Origin: Pseudomonas nunensis
GTDB lineage: Bacteria > Pseudomonadota > Gammaproteobacteria > Pseudomonadales > Pseudomonadaceae
NCBI RefSeq assembly: GCF_024296925.1
Contig: NZ_CP101125.1
Location: forward strand, 6,822,501-6,886,500
Reading direction: 5' to 3'
DNA length: 64,000 nucleotides
Position numbers and translations under genes: made by a program. Position 1 is the first letter of the stretch; every line of letters starts with the position of its first letter. Shown piece by piece: positions 1-7,134 of this stretch. The notes under the pieces are model-generated. The model did not search any database. It saw nothing but the letters and a program-made list of their open reading frames with translations, and was not told the DNA's origin.

Positions 1-1607
1 TCGAGCGCCATCTGGTCCTGCACATACACACCGGTTTGCCGGGTTTTCTGATCGTAGTCATAGAACGCGGTGGAACGGTCCGGGCGAGTGATCGGCAATC
101 CATAAACCGGATTGTTGACGTTGACGTCCGGCGCGGTGCCGAAGATCGACAGGTAATTGGTGTTATTGCGTTGGTGATCCAGACCGATCAGCAAAGTATG
201 ACGAATATCGCCCGTAGCGAAGTCGCCCTGGAAGTTGTTATCCACGGCGAACTGGCTGATGTCCTCGTCAACATTGGTCGTGCCACGCCCTGTGTTGCCC
301 TGATCATCAACGGAGAAGCCGGCAAATTGCGGGCTGTAGCTGTTGACGGTAATTGCCTGGAAGGACAGGTCCGACTTGGTGTAGCGCAGGTTTTGCTTGA
401 ACTGCCAGACATCGTTCAGGCGATGTTCGAAGGCATATCCCAGCGAGTAATTGGTGCGGTCGTAATACTCGTAGTTCGGGTCGCCCAAATTCTTGTGATG
501 GGAGATGTCGCCGAACGGCATATCGATCTTGGTGCCCTGGATCGAGTGGAACTGGCTGGTGATCCCGGTATCGTCTCGGGTGAACTGCGTGAGCAACGTG
601 AGCTTGGTGTCTTCGTCGATGTTCCAGGTCAGGCTGGGCGCGATGTTGTAGCGCTTGTCATCGATATGATCGATTTGGGTGCCACTGTCGCGAATCACGC
701 CGCTGACGCCATAGAGGAACTGCCCGGCGTCATCGATCTTGCCGGTGCTGGCGAAGTTGATCTGGCGGTGGTTATCGCTGCCGTATTGCACCTGGATTTC
801 GTTGCTTGCCACGTCGCTTGGACGGCGACTGACCATGTCCAGCAAACCGCCGGGGGGTGTCTGGCCATAGACCGAGGAGGCAGGGCCGCGTAGCAGGGCC
901 AGGCGATCGAGGTTCCAGGTTTCCTGTTTCGGGTTGGCATACACGCCTTTTGGCAGCGGCAAACCGTCGAGGAACTGGGTCGGTTCAAAGCCGCGCACGC
1001 GCAACCAATCGGCGCGGGTGTCGCTGCCGAAGCTGCTGGCGGTGATGCCAGGCATGTAACGCACGGCGTCATCCAGGCTGTGCACGCTGCGGTCGTCCAT
1101 CTGCTGGCGGGTAGCGACAGAGATCGAACGCGGTGCTTCGACCAGTGCGGTGTCGGTCTTGGTGCCGGCAGCAGTGCGCGTGGCGACGTAGCCTTCAACT
1201 GGACTCCACGCGGTTTCAGCGTTTTCCACACCAATGACCGCGGTTTCCGGCAGGGCCATCACGCCGTCGGGTACGGCCACCAGGCTGTAGGTGCCGGTGC
1301 TGCTTTGTTCCAGTTGCAAACCGGTGCCGCGCAAGGCTTCACGCAGGGCGCCCGTGGCGTCGAACTGGCCGTTGACCGGGGCGGAGGTCTTGCCCGCCGC
1401 CAGGGACGGATTCAGTGACAGCGCCAGGCCGGCCAGGCTGGCGATCTGGTTCAGGGTGCTGGCCAACGGCGCGGCCGGCAGGTTGTAGGCGCGAACGCTG
1501 GACGCCTGTTCAGCGGCGATCAGTTGGCTGCTGGCCAGAGGGGCACAGAGGGCAATGGCGACCGCCAGCAAACTGGGGCGCAACAAGGTGTCGAGCGAAC
1601 GGGACAT
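1..1607 (-). CDS. TonB-dependent siderophore receptor with N-terminal signalling domain (3' end cut by window edge)
   Basis: This frame stays open from ATG at 1607 to the left edge, giving 535 codons without a stop, so the C-terminal part of the barrel lies outside the window. The N-terminus looks like a signal peptide ending near an ALA/AEQA stretch. A short STN (secretin/TonB N-terminal) domain of about 75 residues follows. Next come a plug domain (motif DDAVRYMPGI, then LRVRGFEPTQFLDGLPLP and the RGPASSVYGQTPPGG segment) and aromatic-rich barrel strands. Family knowledge: such outer-membrane receptors import ferric siderophores using TonB energy, and the STN domain signals to a FecR-type anti-sigma factor. 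A FecR and a FecI homologue lie directly upstream on the same strand, which supports a cell-surface signalling role. The ligand cannot be told from sequence. Confidence 0.93.
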   Translation of the reverse strand, partial: MSRSLDTLLRPSLLAVAIALCAPLASSQLIAAEQASSVRAYNLPAAPLASTLNQIASLAGLALSLNPSLAAGKTSAPVNGQFDATGALREALRGTGLQLEQSSTGTYSLVAVPDGVMALPETAVIGVENAETAWSPVEGYVATRTAAGTKTDTALVEAPRSISVATRQQMDDRSVHSLDDAVRYMPGITASSFGSDTRADWLRVRGFEPTQFLDGLPLPKGVYANPKQETWNLDRLALLRGPASSVYGQTPPGGLLDMVSRRPSDVASNEIQVQYGSDNHRQINFASTGKIDDAGQFLYGVSGVIRDSGTQIDHIDDKRYNIAPSLTWNIDEDTKLTLLTQFTRDDTGITSQFHSIQGTKIDMPFGDISHHKNLGDPNYEYYDRTNYSLGYAFEHRLNDVWQFKQNLRYTKSDLSFQAITVNSYSPQFAGFSVDDQGNTGRGTTNVDEDISQFAVDNNFQGDFATGDIRHTLLIGLDHQRNNTNYLSIFGTAPDVNVNNPVYGLPITRPDRSTAFYDYDQKTRQTGVYVQDQMAL

Positions 1608-1693
1608 ACAGAGGCTCCTGAATGGAAATATTTCTCAATTGCCTAGGTGCCGAACGAGAATGCAAAAGTGATAGGGCTGGATGAAAATAATTT

Positions 1694-1720
1694 TGATTCG
1701 TGATTCGTGATTCGTGATTT
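1694..1720. repeat. Short tandem repeat, 7-bp unit TGATTCG
   Basis: Three exact copies of TGATTCG (1694-1700, 1701-1707, 1708-1714) are followed by a partial copy TGATTT. The repeat lies between the TonB receptor start and the fecR-like stop, just beside a REPIN. It may be a slippage product. No function is evident. Confidence 0.85.
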
Positions 1721-1739
1721 GCGGGGTGGCTGCTGGCCT

Positions 1740-1809
1740 CTTCGCGGGCAAGCCTCGCTCCTACAGGGGGAACGTATTTCTAATGTAGGAGCGAGGCTTG
1801 CCCGCGAAG
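1740..1809. repeat. REPIN, family A (GTAGGAGCGAGGCTTGCCCG type)
   Basis: Two REP palindromes in inverted orientation, each reading GTAGGAGCGAGGCTTGCCCG plus CGAAG, separated by about 20 bases. This is the bipartite arrangement known as a REPIN in fluorescent pseudomonads. Closely similar copies are at 12765, 39093 and 60989 in this window. It lies between the receptor gene and fecR. Confidence 0.92.
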
Positions 1810-1833
1810 GCGTCCGCCCAGACACCGTAAATC

Positions 1834-2805
1834 TCAGGGTTTGACGTCAGCCTTCGCCACGGTCACCCACCACGGCGTGTGCTGTTCGATCTGCACCGGC
1901 AAAGTCGGCAGCAGCGCGCTCAACGCCTTGTCGGTGTCGTGCAGCGGGAAGCTGCCGGTGATCCGCAAATCGGCAATCTCCGGCGCCACGCCCAGATACC
2001 CCCGGCGGTAGCGGCCGAGTTCATGCACCAAATCTTCCAGGCGCGCGTTGTCCACAACCAGCATGCCTCGGGTCCAGGCATCGGCGCCGAGGTTGAGCGC
2101 GACGATTGGCCCCAAACCGTTGCTGCGCATCAGCACTTGCTGGCCTTCGCGCAGGATTTGTTCTTCCGGGCTCGACTCCGGATGAGCCGCCACCGCCGAT
2201 TTCAATACGCTCAACCGCGTGCCTTCGTCCTCGCGCTTGACCAGGAACCGCGTCCCGAGTGCGCGCATGCTGCCTTCGCGGGTTTCGACGATAAACGGCC
2301 GGGCATCGCCATGACCGGTTTCGACGAGGATTTCGCCTTCCTGAAGAATGATCCGCCGCTGCTTGTCATCGAAACGCACATCCACGGCGCTGTGGGTGTT
2401 GAGGTTTATCACGGTGCCGTCGGCCAAGCGCAGGGTGCGCTGTTCACCGGTGGCGGTGCGCTGATCGGCCAGCCAGTAATCGATGGGCAGGTAACGATCA
2501 CCAGCGAACAGCGCCAACCCGATCACCGCGACAACACTGGTCAAGCCACTGCCGAGTTTGCGCACCCGGCGGCGGATGCTCTCGCGTGATTGCAGCAACG
2601 CCGTGCGGGCCGGGCCGCTGGCGACGCTGAAGCGCTGGTCGAGCATGCCCAGTTGGCGCCAGGCGCGGGCATGTTCTTCGTGGGCGGCGTGCCATTTGGC
2701 GAATTCTTCGCGCTCGATTGGGCTGCCGGAATCCAGCGACAATTGCCAGGCAATCGCGGCGTCCAGCACCTGTGCCGACACCGGTTTGGAACTGGCCGGA
2801 CTCAT
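1834..2805 (-). CDS. FecR-family anti-sigma factor / transmembrane sensor
   Basis: A 323-residue protein with the FecR layout. The N-terminal cytoplasmic region of about 85 residues carries the typical tryptophan-rich DUF4880 segment (AAIAWQLSLDSG, FAKWHAAHEEHARAWRQL). A single membrane helix follows near residues 88-105 (LTSVVAVIGLALFAG). The periplasmic FecR domain has the signature GEQRTLRLADGTVINLNTHS and TREGSMRALGTRF. Family knowledge: it binds the paired ECF sigma factor and releases it when the outer-membrane receptor is loaded. It overlaps the upstream sigma gene by 4 bases (ATGA), so the two are translationally coupled, and the receptor gene follows about 225 bases downstream. Confidence 0.93.
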   Translation of the reverse strand: MSPASSKPVSAQVLDAAIAWQLSLDSGSPIEREEFAKWHAAHEEHARAWRQLGMLDQRFSVASGPARTALLQSRESIRRRVRKLGSGLTSVVAVIGLALFAGDRYLPIDYWLADQRTATGEQRTLRLADGTVINLNTHSAVDVRFDDKQRRIILQEGEILVETGHGDARPFIVETREGSMRALGTRFLVKREDEGTRLSVLKSAVAAHPESSPEEQILREGQQVLMRSNGLGPIVALNLGADAWTRGMLVVDNARLEDLVHELGRYRRGYLGVAPEIADLRITGSFPLHDTDKALSALLPTLPVQIEQHTPWWVTVAKADVKP

Positions 2806-3320
2806 ACCGGTTCACCGTACAGGGCGATGTAACACTGACGAATGCCCTGGGCCAGGTACTGACGCACTCGCGGTACCGACACCCCGAGTTTCTCGGCGAT
2901 TTCGCCGTGGCTCAGGCCGTCGAGACGGTTATACAGAAACGCCGCCCGGGCCTTGGACGAGAGTTTGCCGAGCAGACGGTCGATGGCTTTGAGGTCTTCG
3001 AGGATCATTTGCTGTTCTTCCACCGACGGTTGCTCGCCTTCGGGAATCAGCATCAGTTCGGTGAGGTAGGCCTGTTCCAGCGCGGCGCGGCGGAAATAGT
3101 CGAACAGCAGACCCTTGGCGATAGCCACCAGAAATGCCCGGGGTTCACGCGGTTCCTTGAGTTCGTCACGATCGAGCAAGCGGACAAAGGTGTCCTGGCT
3201 CAGGTCCTCGGCCCGTTGCGGACAGGCCACATTGCGCCGCAGCCAAGCCAATAGCCAACCGCGATGGTCGCGATATAACGCACCGACGAGCTCGCTGTGG
3301 GGGCCTTGGACTGACGACAC
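2802..3320 (-). CDS. FecI-like ECF sigma factor
   Basis: A 172-residue ECF sigma-70 factor. Region 2 spans about residues 8-78 (LYRDHRGWLLAWLRRN, AEDLSQDTFVRLL). Region 4 spans about residues 115-165 (LSSKARAAFLYNRLDGLSHGEIAEKLGVS), which is the helix-turn-helix that reads the -35 element. The size and the motif AEDLSQDTFVRLL match the iron-starvation FecI group. It is the first gene of the sigma/anti-sigma/receptor unit and probably drives the receptor gene. The start ATG at 3320 is preceded by a non-coding stretch holding a possible Fur site and a REPIN. Confidence 0.94.
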   Translation of the reverse strand: MSSVQGPHSELVGALYRDHRGWLLAWLRRNVACPQRAEDLSQDTFVRLLDRDELKEPREPRAFLVAIAKGLLFDYFRRAALEQAYLTELMLIPEGEQPSVEEQQMILEDLKAIDRLLGKLSSKARAAFLYNRLDGLSHGEIAEKLGVSVPRVRQYLAQGIRQCYIALYGEPV

Positions 3321-3339
3321 GTAGCATCACCGATTGGGA

Positions 3340-3362
3340 AGTGTTAACTAACGAGAATTGTT
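3340..3362 (-). promoter_or_regulatory. Possible Fur box upstream of the FecI-like gene
   Basis: Read on the minus strand, the stretch AACAATTCTCGTTAGTTAA resembles the AT-rich hexamer array of Fur sites. It lies 20-40 bases before the sigma-factor start. Genes of this family are normally Fur-repressed, which makes the position sensible. The match to the 19-bp Fur consensus is partial, so this is only a candidate. Confidence 0.3.
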
Positions 3363-3450
3363 CGCGATTGTGGCAGAGGCGGGGGAGGTAAGCAATTAAC
3401 GCTGGTCGGGTGGTTATCGGGCTATGCGGTATGAAGTCGAACAACATTCT

Positions 3451-3567
3451 GTGGCGAGGGGGCTTGCCCCCGTTCGGCTGCGTAGCAGTCGTCACCCGGT
3501 GAATGCGATCTGTCTGCAAAATGCCGGGGCCGCTGCGCGCCCCAACGGGGGCAAGCCCCCTCGCCAC
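3451..3567. repeat. REPIN, family C (GTGGCGAGGGGGCTTGCCCC type)
   Basis: Outer inverted copies read GTGGCGAGGGGGCTTGCCCC and its complement, with GC-rich inner arms (CGTTCGGCTGCG on the left, GCGCCCCAACG on the right) around about 60 bases of spacer. The same element recurs at 9736 and 26038. Confidence 0.9.
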
Positions 3568-3598
3568 AAATCAACCTGCCACAAAATTCATGCAAGGT

Positions 3599-4306
3599 TT
3601 AAAACGAAGGCGCCCGCTGCCGCCGTTTCCACTGGCTGATCCGCTGCTGCAGATTCAACGGGCTATGAATCTGCTGCTGCCGCGCCCGGCTGAACAGAAT
3701 CAACGCAAGTTCCGCCGTGGCCAACGCATCGGCGCTGGCGTTATGGCGCTCGAAGACTTCAAGCTTGAACCACTCAATCCACTCATCCAGCCCGGCCTCG
3801 CGAATGTTCGCCTGCGGGCAGAGCAGCGGGGCGATGTCCGCCACATCCAGAAACGGATGCTGCAACTTGTAGCCCAGATGATCTTTCAACGCGCGCCCGA
3901 GCATGTGCTGATCGAACGGCGCATGAAACGCCAGCACCGGGCTGTCGCCCAGAAACTCCATGAACTCCAGCAGCGCCTCGGCCGGATCGCTGCCGGCGGC
4001 GATCGCACTGGGCCCCAGGCCATGGATCAACATGCTCGGTGCCAGTTTCATATCGACGCATTGCAGGGTGCGTTCGAATTGCTGGCTGAAAGCGATCGCG
4101 CCATCCTCGATCACCACGGCGCCAATGGACAACACCCGATCCTTGTTCAGGTTCAGCCCGGTGGTTTCCAGGTCCAGCACCACCCAACGCTGCTCGCGCA
4201 GGCTGCATTCGCTCAGTCCGGCGCCGACCGGCAATTGCTGCAGCCGTTGTTGCAGAGCCTCGGGTAGCAGAGGGGTCGCCGGGCGCAACCATGAAAACAG
4301 GCTCAT
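3599..4306 (-). CDS. DEDDh-family 3'-5' exonuclease (DnaQ/PolC-type)
   Basis: A 235-residue protein with the DnaQ-like exonuclease fold. The catalytic acids are visible: D45 and E47 in WVVLDLETTG (Exo I), D132 in AFHAPFDQHM (Exo II), and H188 with D193 in ERHNASADALATAEL (Exo III, DEDDh subtype). Family knowledge: these are metal-dependent exonucleases acting on DNA or RNA 3' ends. It is not the replicative epsilon subunit, which usually carries a C-terminal polymerase-binding tail and sits beside rnhA. Its start overlaps the stop of the upstream cNMP/CBS/nucleotidyltransferase gene by 4 bases, so the two are translationally coupled. The biological substrate is unknown. Confidence 0.9.
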   Translation of the reverse strand: MSLFSWLRPATPLLPEALQQRLQQLPVGAGLSECSLREQRWVVLDLETTGLNLNKDRVLSIGAVVIEDGAIAFSQQFERTLQCVDMKLAPSMLIHGLGPSAIAAGSDPAEALLEFMEFLGDSPVLAFHAPFDQHMLGRALKDHLGYKLQHPFLDVADIAPLLCPQANIREAGLDEWIEWFKLEVFERHNASADALATAELALILFSRARQQQIHSPLNLQQRISQWKRRQRAPSF

Positions 4307-6288
4307 AGCTGATACCGCAGGGCCAGGCTGCTTTGCAGGCGTTGGGCCTGGCGCAGGGATTCACGCAGGATGCGCCGGTCCAGATGATTGAGGATGTCGG
4401 GATCGACGCGGTTGGAGTAGGGCAAGTTCTCCCGGGTCTGTAGCTGATGTTGCTGCATGCGCGTTTGCTGAATGAAGTGATAGGCCTCTTCGTACGCCGC
4501 ACCGTCCAGCGGATCAATGACTTCTTTATCCACCAGTTGCCGAAAGCGTTCCTGAGTGTTGTTGGCTTCGATGCCATTCGCCAGCGCGAGCAATCGGGCG
4601 CCATCCACGAACGGCGTCAGGCCTTGGACTTTCAGGTCCAGCGTGGCTTTCTCACCATTCTTGCGCGCCAATACGAACTCACGGAATCGTCCTACGGGTG
4701 GACGGTTGCGCAACGCGTTCTCGGCCATCATCCGCTGGAACAAACGGTTGTCCGCCACCTGATCGAGAATCCCTCGACGCAGTTGCTCGCAGCCCAGTTC
4801 GTCGCCCCAGACCACCCGCAAGTCGAAATAAATGCTCGATCCCAGCAAGTTCTCCGGCGTCGCCTCGCGGATAAACGCCGCGAACCGCCGCGCCCATTCG
4901 GCCCGGGACAAACACAGCTCGGGGTTGCCGGCCATGATGTTGCCCTTGCACAGGGTGAAGCCGCAAAGCGCCAGGCTGTGGTTGATCTGTTGGGCGATGG
5001 GCAACAGCTTGCCGCGAAGCTCGGCGGCATGCGCCGCGTCCCGCGCTTCGAACAGAATGCCGTTGTCCTGATCGGTGTGCAGTGTTTGCTCGCGGCGGCC
5101 TTCGCTGCCGAAACACAGCCAACTGAACGGCACGCCGGGGTCGCCTTTCTCGGCGAGAGTCAGTTCGATCACCCGGCACACGGTGTGGTCGTTGAGCAGC
5201 GTAATGATGTGAGTGATCTGGGTCGAAGACGCGCCGTGGGCGAGCATGCGCTCCACCAATTGGCCGATTTCGCCGCGCAGTGCCACCAGGTTTTCGACTT
5301 TCTGTGCGCTGCGGATGGTCCGCGCCAGGTGCACCAGATCGACCCGTTGCAGGGAAAACAGATCGCGCTCGGACACCACGCCGCACAGTCGCTGGTCCTT
5401 GACCAGGCAGACGTGGGCGATGTGCCGTTCAGTCATGGCAATCGCCGCGTCGAAAGCGCTGTGATCCGGCGTCAGGAAAAACGGCGCCCGGGTCATGTGG
5501 CGCTCGATGGCTTCGTTGAAATCATTGATGCCTTGCGCCACCACATGGCGCAGGTCGCGCAGGGTGAAAATCCCCAGCGGAGCTTTCCGTTCGTCGACGA
5601 TCACGATGCTGCCGACCTGCTGCTCGTGCATCAGGGTCACGGCTTCGCGCAGGGGCGTGGCCGGGCTGCAGGTCACCGGGTGCCGCATGGCCAGTTCGCC
5701 CAACCGGGTGTTCAAGGAATATTGCGTGCCGAGAGTTTCCACGGCTTTTTGCTGGACCTGCTGGTTGACCTGATCCAGCAGGCTGCTGACCCCGCGCAGG
5801 GCGAAGTCGCGAAAGGTATTGGAGAGGGCGAACAGCTTGATGAAGGCCAGTTTGTTCAGTTGCAGGCAGAAGGTGTCTTCGGCGGCCAGGTGTTCGGTTC
5901 GGGTCGCGCGTTCACCGAGCAACGCGGCAAGGGGGAAACACTCGCCGGTGGTGATTTCGAAGGTGGTTTCGGTGCCGCCCTTGGCCGTGTGCGGGCGTTC
6001 GCCGACGACTCGGCCTTGTTTGACGATGTAAAAATGCTCAACCGGGCCGTCGGCCGGTTTGATGATGCTGTCGCCGGGCGCATAGAAACGCAGCTGACAT
6101 TGCTCCACCAGGTAGGCCAGGTGCGCATGTTCCATTTGATTGAAGGGCGGGAAACGCTGGAGGAATTGCAACGTGCCCTGGATGTTTTGCAATACCGCGG
6201 TTTTCCCTGCCTGGGTGAAGGCGTCCGCTTTACTCATCACTATTACCGCAGTCTTTTTTGAATTGTTGTTGTCGGATTGTTCAGCCAT
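4303..6288 (-). CDS. cNMP-binding / CBS-pair / DUF294 nucleotidyltransferase-like regulator
   Basis: A 661-residue multidomain protein. Roughly residues 40-160 form a cyclic-nucleotide-binding domain (FYAPGDSIIKPADGPVEHFY, then GRVVGER). Residues ~195-320 hold two CBS motifs (MRHPVTCSPATPLREAVTLM and MTRAPFFLTPDHSAFDAAIA). Residues ~380-430 show the GlnD-like nucleotidyltransferase signature GSEGRREQTLHTDQDNGILF. The rest matches the DUF294 substrate-binding C-terminal domain. Family knowledge: DUF294 proteins resemble the uridylyltransferase part of GlnD, and their targets are largely undefined. The start ATG is preceded by AGGGG at suitable spacing. It is coupled to the exonuclease downstream, and a receiver-only response regulator is divergent upstream. 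Confidence 0.92.
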   Translation of the reverse strand: MAEQSDNNNSKKTAVIVMSKADAFTQAGKTAVLQNIQGTLQFLQRFPPFNQMEHAHLAYLVEQCQLRFYAPGDSIIKPADGPVEHFYIVKQGRVVGERPHTAKGGTETTFEITTGECFPLAALLGERATRTEHLAAEDTFCLQLNKLAFIKLFALSNTFRDFALRGVSSLLDQVNQQVQQKAVETLGTQYSLNTRLGELAMRHPVTCSPATPLREAVTLMHEQQVGSIVIVDERKAPLGIFTLRDLRHVVAQGINDFNEAIERHMTRAPFFLTPDHSAFDAAIAMTERHIAHVCLVKDQRLCGVVSERDLFSLQRVDLVHLARTIRSAQKVENLVALRGEIGQLVERMLAHGASSTQITHIITLLNDHTVCRVIELTLAEKGDPGVPFSWLCFGSEGRREQTLHTDQDNGILFEARDAAHAAELRGKLLPIAQQINHSLALCGFTLCKGNIMAGNPELCLSRAEWARRFAAFIREATPENLLGSSIYFDLRVVWGDELGCEQLRRGILDQVADNRLFQRMMAENALRNRPPVGRFREFVLARKNGEKATLDLKVQGLTPFVDGARLLALANGIEANNTQERFRQLVDKEVIDPLDGAAYEEAYHFIQQTRMQQHQLQTRENLPYSNRVDPDILNHLDRRILRESLRQAQRLQSSLALRYQL

Positions 6289-6496
6289 GGTCGGCCCCTG
6301 TGCGCAGGGTGCCCATTGGACGTAAGTCTAGGTAGCCGGTGGATATGCCTATATTTCGGATATGCCCTATGCACATTGTGGGAAAACGTCTCATTTTTCC
6401 TCTAGGCAAAATATCCGACGAAGTGCACATTGAAGCTCTGCTTAGCGATGTCTGACCACTGTGCTAGGGGATTGAATAGAAAACGTAGAGAAAGCC

Positions 6497-6943
6497 ATGT
6501 CCGACCACGATATTTTGAGTGACGCCGAGCGCGAGGCGCTCAGTGCGATCATGCTGGAGCCTGATCTTCCGCCGCAGCGGGTGCTGATTGTCGATGACGA
6601 CAAAGATGCCCGGGAGCTGCTATCGGAGATTCTTGGTCTGGACGGTATTCGCTGCATGACCGCTGCCAGCGGTGAGACCGCACTCAAAATGCTGGACGAG
6701 AAACCCTCGATCGGACTGGTGATTACCGATCTGCGCATGGGGCATGTGGATGGCCTGGAATTGATTCGCCAGGTGCGTGAATCGGTCCGGGCGGCGATGC
6801 CGATCATCATTGTGTCTGGCGATGCCGACGTGGGGGACGCGATTGCCGCCATGCATTTGAGCGTGGTGGATTTCCTGCTCAAGCCGATCGATACCGGCAA
6901 GTTGCTGGCGTTGGTCAAGCATGAGCTGGGGATGGAGCCTTAG
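6497..6943 (+). CDS. Receiver-domain-only response regulator
   Basis: 148 residues with an N-terminal extension of about 27 residues and then a single CheY-like receiver domain. The acidic pocket is D33/D34 (VLIVDDDKDA), the phosphoacceptor is D78 (LVITDLRM), the switch residue is S107 (IIIVSGDA) and the conserved lysine is K129 (FLLKPID). No DNA-binding or enzymatic output domain follows, so it probably acts by protein contact or phosphotransfer. No histidine kinase gene is adjacent. It is transcribed divergently from the cNMP/CBS/nucleotidyltransferase gene across 208 bases, which suggests shared control without proving it. Confidence 0.92.
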   Translation: MSDHDILSDAEREALSAIMLEPDLPPQRVLIVDDDKDARELLSEILGLDGIRCMTAASGETALKMLDEKPSIGLVITDLRMGHVDGLELIRQVRESVRAAMPIIIVSGDADVGDAIAAMHLSVVDFLLKPIDTGKLLALVKHELGMEP

Positions 6944-6968
6944 TTCAACCCTGTGAACGCTGCACATC

Positions 6969-7064
6969 CCCTGTGGGAGCGGGCTTGCTCGCGAAGGCGG
7001 AGTGTCAGTAAACATTTATTCGACAGACACTCCCTCTTCGCGAGCAAGCTCGCTCCCACAGGGG
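6969..7064. repeat. REPIN, family B (GTGGGAGCGGGCTTGCTCGC type)
   Basis: Inverted pair of GTGGGAGCGGGCTTGCTCGC plus GAA, with a 5' CCCCT / AGGGG extension that lengthens the outer stem. It lies between the response regulator stop and the glcB terminator, in a convergent intergenic space. The family recurs at 11598, 15662, 17658 and 45520. Confidence 0.92.
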
Positions 7065-7080
7065 AATGCGTTCACAAATA

Positions 7081-7117
7081 AAAAGGCCCTGATCCGAAGA
7101 ACAGGGCCTTTTTTTGT
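7081..7117 (-). terminator. Rho-independent terminator after glcB (bidirectional)
   Basis: The hairpin AAAAGGCCCTG...CAGGGCCTTTTTTT has an 11-bp stem with A/T tracts on both sides, so it can stop transcription from both strands. It sits 18 bases past the glcB stop. Confidence 0.9.
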
Positions 7118-7134
7118 GCGTCATCAGCGCTCAG

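Noticed and set aside
4447..6261. A 604-codon open frame antisense to the cNMP/CBS/nucleotidyltransferase gene.
   Set aside because: It is an out-of-phase shadow of a well-supported gene in high-GC DNA, with no domain signatures of its own.
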